Part shown: in pieces, positions 54,301 through 62,488 of the stretch
How the letters are laid out: each line of letters begins with the position of its first letter
Position numbering within the stretch: position 1 is the stretch's first letter
Assembly: GCF_024758705.1 (NCBI RefSeq)
Contig: NZ_CP096971.1
Coordinates: forward strand, 1,178,001 to 1,242,000
DNA: 64,000 bases
DNA from: Sphingomonas sp. SUN019
GTDB lineage: Bacteria > Pseudomonadota > Alphaproteobacteria > Sphingomonadales > Sphingomonadaceae
Direction: 5' to 3'
Notes under the pieces: model-generated
Told to the model about the DNA's origin: nothing
Database searches by the model: none
Seen by the model: only the letters and a program-made list of their open reading frames with translations
Made by a program: the position numbers and the translations under genes

Positions 54301-54572
54301 GCGACGGCGCGTGGCGCGCGCCGATGGGCGTTGTCGTGATCGGCGGCCTCGCGCTGTCGACCCTGCTGACGCTGATCATCGTGCCTGCGGTCTTCAGTCT
54401 GGCGGTCGGCGTCGAACGCCGCGTCGGGCCGTGGCTGGGCCGTCGCCTGCTGACCTACAAGCCCGGCGACGACGCCGTACCCGCGATCGACCATGCACCC
54501 GGCGGCGGCGCGATCGCGGGTCCGGCGGGACGGATCGGCTACCGCGACGACGGCACCCAGCCTGCCGAATAA
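51357..54572 (+). CDS. RND efflux pump, HAE1/CusA-type permease
   Basis: 1071-residue inner-membrane proton-driven pump. The N-terminal helix is followed by 'DIDFPAVAVEISQPGAAPSE', the porter domain, then helix 4 with the proton-relay Asp pair in 'AGVLVDDAIVEIENIVRHMR'. The second half repeats the fold ('GILMLLGIVAKNSILVIDFA'). Twelve helices are expected. The pattern fits multidrug HAE-type transporters more than metal CusA, as the Met-based metal sites are not seen. Six bases after the adaptor gene. Confidence 0.95.
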   Translation: MGFRNISAWSIRNPVPSIVLFLMLTVAGIVSFYRMDINQEPDIDFPAVAVEISQPGAAPSELETQITQRVEAATRSIEGVDEIQSFVSEGNSTTIIQLDIGTPVDRAVNEVRDAITQERGNLPEGILEPQVSRVKINDDDLGSFSAIATDMTVEQLSWYIDNTVAKELLSVPGLASVERNGGVDREIRVILDPAKLAAQGLTATQINQQLRQVNLNAAGGRAEIAGSEQSLRVLGNARNAYELGQTQITVGDGRTVKLSDIGVVRDLYAEQRSAASVDGRPVLSFDFKRAKGASDVTVFKDAKAKLESLEKRNPAVKFKMRINGSKYAMEQYKSAIHAMIEGAVLAVFIVFLFLRDWRATAISALAIPLSAIPAFWFMDLMGFTLNSMTLLALSLVAGVLVDDAIVEIENIVRHMRMGKSAYQASIDAADEIGLAVLATTMAIVAVFLPVGLMPGVSGQFFKNFGLTVVVAVLMSLAVARLITPMIAAYFLKSFGHAEHGEGWLMDVYMKVLRWTLVTSKAHAARARGGYHKATAYLRDHRVWVMGMGGLAFLATIWCFTALPMQFQPATDQERSTVTITMAPGTTLAQTQGVVTQVYDILRKQPEVETVYTRAFVGNGRVTAQFKEKRDKTSTEFERALAPELAKIPDARVNFQSQFGWGDNNRDVSITLGGDDPVELRNTANKIVREMSGLQGLLAPRIAGDLNRPEIVIRPRLDLAANLGVTTSALSSAIRIATLGDIDQNSARFSLSDRQIPIRVALDQSSRSRLATIENLPVQTQSGGSVPLSVVAQIGFGSGPTKINRLNQQRQLTIGADLSPGLVLSDAMKKVNELPAMKNLPLGVQRMSVGQAKWQMEMLISFAIAVVSGIFLVFSVLVLLYRRLLPPLVNMGSLALAPLGGLLALMATGHALSLPVFIGILMLLGIVAKNSILVIDFALEEMSKGVGVYNAIVDAGHKRAQPIVMTTVAMIAGMVPTALSLSGDGAWRAPMGVVVIGGLALSTLLTLIIVPAVFSLAVGVERRVGPWLGRRLLTYKPGDDAVPAIDHAPGGGAIAGPAGRIGYRDDGTQPAE

Positions 54573-54599
54573 GCGCCTGCGGAATAGCAGCACGCTTGA

Positions 54600-54623
54600 A
54601 CAATCCCCGTTTTCGGGGATTGT
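54600..54623. promoter_or_regulatory. Perfect inverted repeat upstream of DUF445 gene
   Basis: ACAATCCCCG TTTT CGGGGATTGT, a 10-bp stem and 4-base loop, 28 bases after the RND stop and 7 bases before the DUF445 ATG. No poly-T follows, so it is a weak terminator candidate; it may be an operator or a translation-control hairpin next to the start codon. Confidence 0.5.
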
Positions 54624-54630
54624 CGGGGCG

Positions 54631-55896
54631 ATGAACCCGATCGTCCGCCGACGCGCCCGTCAGGAGCCGCCGCCCACCGGGCTCGTGCGGATGCGGCGCG
54701 TCGCGACCGGCCTGTTGATCGCGATGGCGGCGGTGTTCCTGATCGCCCGCGCGCTGCACGGTCAGCATCCTGCGCTCGGTTTCGTCCAGGCCTTTGCAGA
54801 GGCCGCGATGGTCGGCGCGCTGGCCGATTGGTTCGCGGTGACCGCGCTGTTCCGCCACCCGCTCGGCCTCCCCATCCCGCACACCGCGATCATCCCGCGG
54901 AACAAGGACCGGATCGGCGACCAGCTCGCCTCCTTCCTGCGCGATAACTTCCTCATCCCGCGCGTCGTCGCGCGCCGGATGAGCCGCCTGGATCTGGCAT
55001 CCGCCGCCGGCCGCTGGCTCGCCAATCCAACCGCGGGCAGCAAGCGCCTCACCCGCGGCACCTCGCGCCTGGCGGTAGAGGTGCTGCAATCGCTCGATCA
55101 GGAACGGCTCGGCGGCATGATCCGCGGCGCGATGGTGCAGCAGGTCCGCCGCATCGATCTCGCCCCCGTCCTCGGCCGCGCGCTGCAGGCCGCGATCGCC
55201 GAGAACCGCCATTTGCCGATTCTGGAGGGTATCATCCGCTGGGCCGGGCGCGTGCTGGAGGCCAACGAGACCGTAGTCCGCGCGATGGTCCACGACCGCG
55301 CCGGATCGATCCTGCGCTGGACTGGCCTCGACGAGACGCTGTCGAACAAGATCATCGACGGCCTGAACAAGATGATCGCCGACATGGCCGCCGACCCCGA
55401 CCATCCGTTGCGCGGAAAGGCCGAAGAGGGCCTGACCTCGCTCGCCGCCGACCTCCAGAATGATCCAGCGATGCGCGGGAAGATCGAGGCGCTGAAGACC
55501 GAATTGCTCGAAAACCCGGCGATGCAGGATTGGATCAACGGCCTGTGGGAACAGGCCCGCGCCGCCATGCTGCGGATCGCGCGCGATCCCGAACGGATGC
55601 TGGCGGGCGGTGTCGGCGATGCGCTGAAGCAACTCGGGCAAACGTTGCAACAGGATGTCCGCCTGCAACGCACGATCAATCGCTTCGTACGCCGCGCCGC
55701 GGTCGGCGCAGCGGCCGACTACGGCGACACGATCGTCAAACTCGTGTCCGAAACCGTCCACAGCTGGGACGCCGACACGATCACCCGCCGCCTGGAAAAT
55801 GCGGTGGGCAAGGATCTGCAGTTCATCCGCATCAACGGCACGATCGTCGGCGGTCTTGTCGGGCTGCTGATCCACGCGATCGACCTCGCGCTTTGA
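54631..55896 (+). CDS. DUF445 membrane protein
   Basis: 421 residues from ATG 54631. 'RVATGLLIAMAAVFLIARAL' is an N-terminal helix and 'GFVQAFAEAAMVGALADWFA' followed by 'VTALFRHPLGLPIPHTAIIP' is the DUF445 signature; the protein ends with a second helix ('NGTIVGGLVGLLIHAIDLAL'). A long helical middle connects them. Related to YjiN; role unknown. Upstream frame from 54493 is antisense-like and lacks family features. The mla operon starts 67 bases after it. Confidence 0.88.
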   Translation: MNPIVRRRARQEPPPTGLVRMRRVATGLLIAMAAVFLIARALHGQHPALGFVQAFAEAAMVGALADWFAVTALFRHPLGLPIPHTAIIPRNKDRIGDQLASFLRDNFLIPRVVARRMSRLDLASAAGRWLANPTAGSKRLTRGTSRLAVEVLQSLDQERLGGMIRGAMVQQVRRIDLAPVLGRALQAAIAENRHLPILEGIIRWAGRVLEANETVVRAMVHDRAGSILRWTGLDETLSNKIIDGLNKMIADMAADPDHPLRGKAEEGLTSLAADLQNDPAMRGKIEALKTELLENPAMQDWINGLWEQARAAMLRIARDPERMLAGGVGDALKQLGQTLQQDVRLQRTINRFVRRAAVGAAADYGDTIVKLVSETVHSWDADTITRRLENAVGKDLQFIRINGTIVGGLVGLLIHAIDLAL

Positions 55897-55963
55897 CGCC
55901 TCGTTTCGTCGCGCGATACGAGCGGCTTGCCGTCGCCGCGCCTTTCGACCAAGGAAGGCGGCG

Positions 55964-57070
55964 ATGACCGCGATGGCCGACTTCAGCGAAGATTCGACCG
56001 CGGGCGGGACGCTGCGCTTCACCGGCGACCTGTCGCTGGCGCGGATCGGCACCCTCCCCGATCGGCTCGAAGCCTATAAGGGCAAGGTCGACCGCCTCGA
56101 CCTGTCCGGCATCGACCGGATCGATACGATCGGTGCATGGGTGGTCCACCGCTTCGCCACCGAACAGGGCGCGTTGATCGACGGCCTGTCCGACGGCCAG
56201 CGCAATTTGCTCGAACAGGTGCAGGCCGCGGACAAGCCCGTCGCCATGCGCCCGCAATATGTCACCCCCTTCACACGCGTGATGGGCGAGGTCGGCGATG
56301 CGACCGTCACCGCCGCGCGCACGATGCTGGGGCTGCTCGGCTTCATGGGCGCGACGGTGATCGCGTTCGGCAACGTCATCCGCCACCCCAGCCGCTTCCG
56401 TTTCAACGCGACGGTCCAGCGATTCGAGGTGGTCGGCGTCTCCGCACTCGGCATCGTCGGGCTGATGAGCTTCCTGATCGGCATCGTCATCGCGCAACAG
56501 GGCGCGGTGCAGCTGCGGCAGTTCGGCGCGGAGGTGTTCACGATCAACCTGATCGGCCGCATCACGCTGCGCGAACTCGGCGTGCTGATGACCGCGATCA
56601 TGGTCGCGGGTCGCTCCGGATCGGCGTTTGCGGCGCAGCTCGGCACGATGAAGCTGACCGAGGAGATCGACGCGATGCGCACGATCGGCGTCTCCCCGAT
56701 GGAGGCGCTGGTGCTGCCGCGGACGATCGCCGCGATCGTGCTGATGCCCCTGCTCGGCTTCTACGCCTCGATGGTCGCGATCATCGGCGGCGGGCTGCTC
56801 GCGTGGCTCCAGCTCGACATTCCCCCCGTCACCTACATCCAGCGCATCCGTGAAGTCGTGCCGATCACCGATTTGTACGTCGGCCTCGTAAAGGCGCCGG
56901 TGTTCGGCGCGATCATCGCCATGTCGGGCTGTTTCCAGGGGATGCAGGTGGAGGGCGACGCCGAACAGGTCGGCAATCGCACGACGTCCGCGGTCGTTCA
57001 GGCGATCTTCCTCGTCATCGTGCTCGACGCGTTCTTCGCGGTGTTCTTCACCTGGATCGGGTGGAACTGA
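55964..57070 (+). CDS. mlaE: MlaE-type ABC permease with STAS-like N-terminus
   Basis: 368 residues. The first ~95 form a STAS-like (MlaB-type) domain ('LRFTGDLSLARIGTLPDRLE', 'GIDRIDTIGAWVVHRFA') fused to the permease; in E. coli MlaB is a separate protein. The permease has 'GIVIAQQGAVQLRQFGAEVF', 'LGVLMTAIMVAGRSGSAFAA' and 'GFYASMVAIIGGGLLAWLQL'. Transports phospholipids between the inner membrane and MCE carrier. Overlaps the ATPase gene by one base (TGATG). Confidence 0.94.
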   Translation: MTAMADFSEDSTAGGTLRFTGDLSLARIGTLPDRLEAYKGKVDRLDLSGIDRIDTIGAWVVHRFATEQGALIDGLSDGQRNLLEQVQAADKPVAMRPQYVTPFTRVMGEVGDATVTAARTMLGLLGFMGATVIAFGNVIRHPSRFRFNATVQRFEVVGVSALGIVGLMSFLIGIVIAQQGAVQLRQFGAEVFTINLIGRITLRELGVLMTAIMVAGRSGSAFAAQLGTMKLTEEIDAMRTIGVSPMEALVLPRTIAAIVLMPLLGFYASMVAIIGGGLLAWLQLDIPPVTYIQRIREVVPITDLYVGLVKAPVFGAIIAMSGCFQGMQVEGDAEQVGNRTTSAVVQAIFLVIVLDAFFAVFFTWIGWN

Positions 57071-57930
57071 TGGCCGCCGAACAGAACAAGGCCGGCAAAG
57101 AGCGCGAACACATCATCGAGGTGCGCGGCCTGCGCAACAGCTTCGGCGAACAGGTGATCCACGACAACCTCGACCTGGACGTCCGTCGCGGCGAGATCCT
57201 TGGCGTGGTCGGCGGCTCGGGCACGGGCAAATCGGTGCTGATGCGCTCGATCATCGGGCTGCAGACCCCGGACGCGGGCAACATCACCGTGTTCGGCGAA
57301 CCGACGATCGGCCGCGAGGAAACCGACGCGATCGACATCCGCAAACGCTGGGGCGTGCTGTTTCAGGGCGGCGCGTTGTTCTCGACGTTGACCGTGGCCG
57401 AAAACGTCCAGGTGCCGTTGCGCGAATTCTACCCCGGCCTCGACCTTGCGCTGCTCGATCAGATCGCCTCGTACAAGGTCGTGATGACCGGCCTGCCCGC
57501 CGAAGCCGGTCCGAAATACCCCTCCGAACTGTCGGGCGGCATGAAGAAGCGCGCCGGCCTGGCTCGCGCGCTCGCGCTCGATCCCGATTTGCTGTTCCTC
57601 GACGAACCGACCGCCGGGCTCGATCCGATCGGCGCGGCGGCGTTCGACGAACTGACGCGCTCGCTGCAGCAGACGTTGGGGCTGACCGTCTTCCTCATCA
57701 CCCATGACCTCGACACGCTCTACGCCATCTGTGACCGCGTCGCGGTGCTGGCGGACAAGAAGGTCATCGCGATCGGGACGATCGACGAGTTGCTCGCCAC
57801 GGACCATCCGTGGATCCAGGAATATTTCAACGGCCCGCGCGGCCGTGCGGCGATCGACGCCAAGGAGGGCCATCAGGCCCGCAGCGAAGAAACCATGAAG
57901 GCCGAGTCTATGAAAGCTGGGACGCGATAG
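57070..57930 (+). CDS. mlaF: MlaF-type ABC ATPase
   Basis: 286 residues from ATG 57070. Walker A 'GGSGTGKSVL', signature 'LSGGMKKRAGLARALALDPD', Walker B 'LLFLDEPTAGLDP' and switch His 'THDLDTLYAICDRV'. The 'NSFGEQVIHDNLDLDVRRGE' opening is typical of MlaF. GTG 57061 would extend it by three residues. It drives lipid movement through the MlaE homologue with which it is coupled. Confidence 0.94.
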   Translation: MAAEQNKAGKEREHIIEVRGLRNSFGEQVIHDNLDLDVRRGEILGVVGGSGTGKSVLMRSIIGLQTPDAGNITVFGEPTIGREETDAIDIRKRWGVLFQGGALFSTLTVAENVQVPLREFYPGLDLALLDQIASYKVVMTGLPAEAGPKYPSELSGGMKKRAGLARALALDPDLLFLDEPTAGLDPIGAAAFDELTRSLQQTLGLTVFLITHDLDTLYAICDRVAVLADKKVIAIGTIDELLATDHPWIQEYFNGPRGRAAIDAKEGHQARSEETMKAESMKAGTR

Positions 57931-58896
57931 ATGGAGACCCGATCGAACCATGTGCTGGTCGGCGCGGTCGTGCTGATCCTGCTCGCCGTGCTGGCGCTGT
58001 TCACGGTGTGGATCGCGCGGCTGGGCGGCGCGGATGAACGCGATTACGACATCTTCTTCAAACAATCGGTCGACGGCCTTGCAAAGGGATCCGCCGTCAC
58101 CTTCTCGGGCGTCCCCGCCGGACAGGTGAAGAACATCACGCTGTGGAAACCCGATCCGCAGTTCGTTCGCGTGCGCATCGCTGTCAACGAGGACATCCCG
58201 ATCCTGCAGGGCACGACCGCGACGATCCAGGGCAGCTTCACCGGCACGTCGACCGTATCGCTCGACGGCGCGCGCAAGGGCGCCGCGCCGATCGTCTGCC
58301 CGGAGGCGAACCCGCTCAGCGAATGCCCCGCAGGCGTGCCCGTCATCCCGACCCGCACCGGCGGCCTCGGCGCGATCCTGAATTCCGCGCCGCAATTGCT
58401 CGAACGCCTGTCGACCCTGACCGAACGGCTGACCGGGTTGCTGACCGACAAGAATCAGGCGTCGATCGCCGGCATCCTCGACAATACCAACCGCCTAACC
58501 GATGCGCTCGCCGATCGCGGACCGGAAATCGCCGCGACGCTGGCGCAGACCCGCGTCGCGATCCAGCAGGCGGGCGTCGCCTCGGAACAGATCGGCCAGC
58601 TCGCCGCGACCACCAACGGCCTGATCGCCGAGGACATCAAGCCCGCGATGGCCAACCTCAATGGCGCGATCCTGTCCGCCAAGAAGAGCGCGGACTCGCT
58701 CAACGGCGCGGTCGAGGATGCGCGTCCGGGCCTGAAGGCGTTCTCGAAGCAGACGATCCCGGAGGTCGGACAATTGGTCCACGACCTGCGAACGATGTCG
58801 GCGGCACTGTCGTCAGTCGCGGAGAAGGTCGACCGCAACGGCGCAGGATCGCTGATCGGCCAGCAGAAGCTTCCCGACTACAAGCCGAGCAAGTGA
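57931..58896 (+). CDS. mlaD: MlaD-type MCE-domain protein
   Basis: 321 residues. Single N-terminal helix ('NHVLVGAVVLILLAVLALFT'), then the MCE domain ('KQSVDGLAKGSAVTFSGVPA', 'VKNITLWKPDPQFVRVRIAV', 'TIQGSFTGTSTVSLDGA'). The 180-residue extension after it is helical with 'LLTDKNQASIAGILDNTNRL', longer than in E. coli MlaD, as expected for needle- or channel-forming MCE proteins. Binds phospholipids in the periplasm. ATG is the base after the mlaF stop. Confidence 0.93.
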   Translation: METRSNHVLVGAVVLILLAVLALFTVWIARLGGADERDYDIFFKQSVDGLAKGSAVTFSGVPAGQVKNITLWKPDPQFVRVRIAVNEDIPILQGTTATIQGSFTGTSTVSLDGARKGAAPIVCPEANPLSECPAGVPVIPTRTGGLGAILNSAPQLLERLSTLTERLTGLLTDKNQASIAGILDNTNRLTDALADRGPEIAATLAQTRVAIQQAGVASEQIGQLAATTNGLIAEDIKPAMANLNGAILSAKKSADSLNGAVEDARPGLKAFSKQTIPEVGQLVHDLRTMSAALSSVAEKVDRNGAGSLIGQQKLPDYKPSK

Positions 58897-58904
58897 GGCA
58901 TAAG

Positions 58905-59486
58905 ATGAAAAAGCTGTCAGTCCTGCTCGCTTTCCTGCCGCTTTCTGCGTGCATCAGCTTCGGCGCGAAGCCGCCCGCGTCACTTCTCGATCTGACCGCG
59001 ACGCAGATGGTGCCCGTGGGACAGGTACAGAATGGCGCGACCGCGAAGTCGATCACGATCCAGGTGCCCGCCACCCCGCAAAGCCTGACCACCGCGCGTG
59101 TGCCGGTGCAGGCCTCGCCCACGTCGGTCGCCTATGTAAAGGACGCGCTCTGGGTCGAGCCCCCCGCCCGCCTCTTCGCGCGCCTGTTGTCCGATACGAT
59201 CGCCGCCCGTACCAGCCGCGTCGTGCTCAGCCCTGCGCAATCCTTCGCCGACCCCGGCGCGCGTCTGTCGGGCGAACTGCGCAGCTTCGGCGTCGACGCG
59301 GCAACGCAGAGCGCAGTAGTGACGTATGACGCCGCCCTGATCCGCGGCGAAGGCGGCACCGTGGAAAAGCGCCGTTTCGAGGCGAAGGTTCCCGTCGCCG
59401 TAGTCGACCCGACGACGGTCGGCACCGCGCTCAATCAGGGCGCGAACCAGGTCGCCGCCGAAGTCGCGGACTGGGTGGGGCGGTAA
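58905..59486 (+). CDS. Mla-associated lipoprotein (PqiC/ABC-type transport auxiliary)
   Basis: 193 residues with lipoprotein signal ('LLAFLPLSACISFG', Cys17). 'PQSLTTARVPVQASPTSVAY', then 'DALWVEPPARLFARLLSDTI' and 'RSFGVDAATQSAVVTYDAAL' match the ABC-type transport auxiliary lipoprotein/PqiC fold. It is the fourth gene of the operon and may link the MCE carrier to the outer membrane. Eight bases from mlaD. The frame upstream of the ATG is antisense-like within mlaD. Confidence 0.9.
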   Translation: MKKLSVLLAFLPLSACISFGAKPPASLLDLTATQMVPVGQVQNGATAKSITIQVPATPQSLTTARVPVQASPTSVAYVKDALWVEPPARLFARLLSDTIAARTSRVVLSPAQSFADPGARLSGELRSFGVDAATQSAVVTYDAALIRGEGGTVEKRRFEAKVPVAVVDPTTVGTALNQGANQVAAEVADWVGR

Positions 59487-59519
59487 GGACAGCGGGCGGG
59501 TGCGATCCGCAAACCCATT

Positions 59520-59618
59520 CTCGTCATCCCCGCGAAGGCGGGGATCCATAGTCACGACGCTGACGGCTGATGCTGCTTGACCAGCGACGATGGATTCCCG
59601 CCTTCGCGGGAATGACGA
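59520..59618. repeat. Family C paired inverted repeat
   Basis: Arms 'ctcgtcatccccgcgaaggc' and 'gccttcgcgggaatgacgaa', inner 'ggggatccata' and 'tggattccc'. Lies after the last mla gene, 3' end of that operon. Confidence 0.88.
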
Positions 59619-59835
59619 AAGCAAGATTTGTCGCTTTCCTACAAGTCGAACAACGGGTTAGACCAATCGCCGATCCTTCTCGGACCCGCGCTCTTTCTCA
59701 CGACCAGACTACCCCTCCAAATGTTGACGCCCCCGCGCAAAATCAGCGCCGGCGTCTCAACATTGACAACATTCGCCGCAACCGCCCCGCCGGCCGCAAC
59801 CCGTTTGTTGGTGTGAACTTTGTGAACTTTGGCGG
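59619..59835. other. Gene-poor segment with tandem GTGAACTTT
   Basis: No supported gene. A plus-strand frame of 62 codons (59628-59816) and a minus-strand frame continuing beyond the cyclophilin stop exist but lack family features. GTGAACTTT occurs twice in tandem at 59813-59830, just before the cyclophilin stop. In the minus direction the same bases read as a Lys-Val-His repeat. It may be another repeat family; only one copy is in this window. Confidence 0.5.
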
Positions 59836-60783
59836 TCAGCGCGCCTGTTTCGCCCGCCGCACCGGTACCGGCACGTTGCACACATCCGCCCCGCCAGCGG
59901 GCCGGATAAAGAACGCATCCCGCCGGTTCGCCCGCGCCTCGGCATAACGTGCGAACGTCGCGCTCTCGGTCGAAAGATATTCGAACCGCGGTCGCTCGCT
60001 GACCGGCAACTCGCCCGCCATCCGCACGCGCAGAATAGGCGTCCGCTCCGCGGCGGTCTTGTAGAACCCCAGCGCCTCGGTCCCGCGCGGCAGGCTGGAG
60101 AGATGCTCGATCCCCTCCACCACCCGCCCGACCAGCGCGATATTGCGATCCAGATGCCGCGGCGCATGCCCGATCACGGTATAAAGCTCCGCGCCCGATC
60201 CGGTATCCGGCGACAGGTTCCGCCCGACCCCGACCATGCCGTAGCAGTGGACGGGCCAACTCGTGACTGAATCCGGCGTGCCCATCGTCTGCAGCGGAAA
60301 GCCCTTGTAGACCGTCGCATAGCTGTTGACGTCGTTACCCGGCCCTAAAGCACGCGTTACTGGAGACCGCGGCGATCCGAACTCGCGCCGCACGACGTAG
60401 TCGTCTTCGGTCGGCACCGCCAAACCACCCGGCAACGCCTTCTTCTCGGTCGCATCGCCCCATTGCGCGACGTAATTGTCCTGCACCCGGTTGACGCTCG
60501 TCCCGTCCCACCAATGCGCCGCGGCCAGCTTGCGGATATTGCCGACCCACCCTTCAGAAAACGGCGCAGGCATCAACTGGATCACCACCCGCCGCGGCGC
60601 GCCGTTCGCCCCCGGCGCAAGGTCCATCACCAGCAGGTCGCCGGCCGCAATCGGCGTCCAATCGGCTGCAGGCGCGGCAGCGACGATCTCCGACGGCGCA
60701 AGCGGCGCAGCAGGCGGCGGCGGCGCGGGCGCTGGTACTTGGGCCATCAACAAAACGGCGGGCAAAATGGCGAAAGCTCTCAT
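59836..60783 (-). CDS. Secreted cyclophilin-type peptidyl-prolyl isomerase
   Basis: 315 residues from ATG 60783, with a signal ('MRAFAILPAVLLMAQ') and Pro/Ala-rich spacer. The core has 'APFSEGWVGNIRKLAAAHWW', 'SVNRVQDNYVAQWGDATEK' and a later 'CYGMVGVGRNLSPDTGSGAE'. These give the cyclophilin pattern FxRV.....QgGD (here 'VNRVQDNYVAQWGD') and 'MA.......gS.F.I'. Longer than a plain cyclophilin because of a long insert after the first half. Likely periplasmic protein folding. The reading extended upstream crosses the tRNA antisense and is false. Confidence 0.85.
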   Translation of the reverse strand: MRAFAILPAVLLMAQVPAPAPPPPAAPLAPSEIVAAAPAADWTPIAAGDLLVMDLAPGANGAPRRVVIQLMPAPFSEGWVGNIRKLAAAHWWDGTSVNRVQDNYVAQWGDATEKKALPGGLAVPTEDDYVVRREFGSPRSPVTRALGPGNDVNSYATVYKGFPLQTMGTPDSVTSWPVHCYGMVGVGRNLSPDTGSGAELYTVIGHAPRHLDRNIALVGRVVEGIEHLSSLPRGTEALGFYKTAAERTPILRVRMAGELPVSERPRFEYLSTESATFARYAEARANRRDAFFIRPAGGADVCNVPVPVRRAKQAR

Positions 60784-60858
60784 CCCCCCACCCTGCCACC
60801 ACGCCGCGGCTTGCGAAACCCCACCACCCCCGCTACGCGCCCTCTTCCAGCGAAATGC

Positions 60859-60949
60859 GGAGCGGTGGCCGAGTGGTCGAAGGCGCTCGCCTGGAAAGTG
60901 AGTATACGTCAAAAGCGTATCGAGGGTTCGAATCCCTCCCGCTCCGCCA
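60859..60949 (+). tRNA. tRNA-Ser(GGA) with encoded CCA
   Basis: Acceptor stem GGAGCGG (60859-60865) pairs with CCGCTCC (60939-60945), then discriminator G and CCA (60947-60949). The anticodon arm CTCGC-CTGGAAA-GTGAG gives anticodon GGA, which reads UCC and UCU. A long variable arm follows, with TATACG pairing CGTATC, as expected for tRNA-Ser. The T arm is GAGGG-TTCGAAT-CCCTC. Its 3' end adjoins the integrase gene, so it is a likely attachment site. Confidence 0.97.
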
Positions 60950-61081
60950 CCGGCTGTTCCGCAGCAGTCCGCAAAAGACCGCTGGGATCGACTTTTTCCT
61001 CCTGAATACTGACGTTTAGTCGACCGGTTCGGCCGCGGCTGTCCATGCCCGTCCATGGCCCTCCAGTGATACGGAGGGACC

Positions 61082-61116
61082 AAAACGAGGTATCGGCGGT
61101 CGAAAAACGAGGTATC
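61082..61116 (+). promoter_or_regulatory. Two direct repeats before the integrase gene
   Basis: AAAACGAGGTATC occurs at 61082-61094 and 61104-61116, start to start 22 bases, i.e. two helical turns. Direct repeats of this kind near an integrase are typical arm-type sites or regulator sites. Upstream are 'gtccatg' twice (61041 and 61051) and an inverted CCCTCC/GGAGGG around 61061-61079. An RBS 'gaggag' (61119-61124) precedes the ATG at 61131. Confidence 0.5.
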
Positions 61117-61130
61117 TCGAGGAGCTGGAC

Positions 61131-62402
61131 ATGCTTACCGATATGAAGGTCCGCACGGCAAAACCGCGCCCCAAATCCTACAAGCTCGCCGACGCCAACC
61201 GGCTGTTCCTGCTCGTTGCGCCAAGCGGCGGCAAGCTCTGGCGCTGGAATTACACCTACGACGGCAAGAACAAGACAATGGCGTTCGGGGCCTATCCGCT
61301 CGTGTCGTTAGCGGATGCGCGCGCCAAGCGCGACGACGCCTGGTCGATACTTTCTGAAGGCCTCGATCCATCCGTTGCACGAAAGCTGAAAATCGAGGCG
61401 AACCTCGAGGCCGGCCGACAGACGTTCGAACGCGTCGCTCGCGAATGGTACGAAAACGCGAAGCCACAATGGGCGAAGGTTCACGCTGCTGATGTTATCC
61501 GCAGCCTCGACCGCGACGTCTTCCCGACGATCGGTAGCCTGCCGATCGCGCAACTGACCCCGCCGCTCGTGCTCGGCGTCCTGCGGGAGGTCGAAGCCCG
61601 CGGATCGATCGAGACCGCCAAGCGCATCAGGCAACGAATTTCCGCGGTGTTCGTCTACGGCATCGCCAAAGGGATCGTGGTGACCGACCCGGCCGAGAAG
61701 CTCGGCAAGGTCCTGAAGCCAATTCGCAAAGGGCGCCAGCCCGCGATCACCGAACTCGCGCCGCTGCGCCGGATGATCATCACCGCCGAGGAGGATCGCG
61801 CCCGACCCATCACCCGGCTGGCACTTCGCCTGCTGGCGCTGACGGCCGTGCGTCCCAGCGAACTGCGCGGCGCGCGCTGGGGGGAGTTAGAAGATTTATG
61901 CGGGAAGCTGCCGCTCTGGCGGATTCCCTCCTCGCGCATGAAGGGCGATCTTGACCGGAAGGATGAAGTGAACGGCGATCATCTCGTGCCGCTCACGCCG
62001 CAATGCCTTGACGTTCTCCGGGCGTTGCGGCCGCTGACGGGGCAAGGAGATCTCTTGTTCCCGAGCAATCGGCATGTACATCGGCCGATGAGCGAAAATG
62101 CGATTGGCTATCTGCTCAATCGCGCCGGCTATCACGGCCATCATGTGCCGCATGGGTTTCGCGCAGCCTTTTCGACCATCATGAATGAGTGGGCCGAGAG
62201 GCACGGCAAGGATCATGATAGGCAGGTGATTGACCTCATGCTGGCGCATGTCCCCAAAGAGGAAGTTGAGGGCGCCTACAATCGTGCGGCCTATATGCCA
62301 CGGCGGCGCGAGCTGGCGACCATCTGGGCCGACCTGCTGAGTGACGGGCTGCCAGACCCCGTAATTCTTGTCACGCGACCATCAAAGATTGTTGGCGGAT
62401 GA
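61131..62402 (+). mobile_element. int: Tyrosine integrase of a tRNA-Ser genomic island (DUF4102/P4-like)
   Basis: 423-residue site-specific recombinase of the P4/CP4-57 group. The N-terminal DUF4102 arm-binding domain starts 'MLTDMKVRTAKPRPKSYKLA' and includes 'LWRWNYTYDGKNKTMAFGAY'. Catalytic residues visible: Arg241 in 'TAVRPSELRGARW', His341 and Arg344 in 'HGFR', His373 in 'LAHVPKEE', and Tyr383 in 'GAYNRAAY'. The full set is intact, so it is probably active. It points away from the tRNA-Ser gene, starting 182 bases after its CCA, the standard layout for island integration at a tRNA 3' end. Overall composition is slightly less GC-rich than neighbours, by eye. Confidence 0.93.
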
Positions 62403-62488
62403 CCAAGGCCGCGGCGCCGGCGATCACTCGCCGCCTGCCTAACTGCACCAATCCTAGGTTTGCGTAGTGGTGGCTGACAATTACGTCA

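Noticed and set aside
59628..59816. 62-codon plus-strand frame
   Set aside because: No ribosome site, no family, and composition unlike neighbours.
60784..61083. N-terminal extension of the cyclophilin containing 'GGIRTLDTLLTYTHFPGERL'
   Set aside because: This is the translated antisense of tRNA-Ser, a known annotation artefact; the signal peptide at 60783 is the real start.
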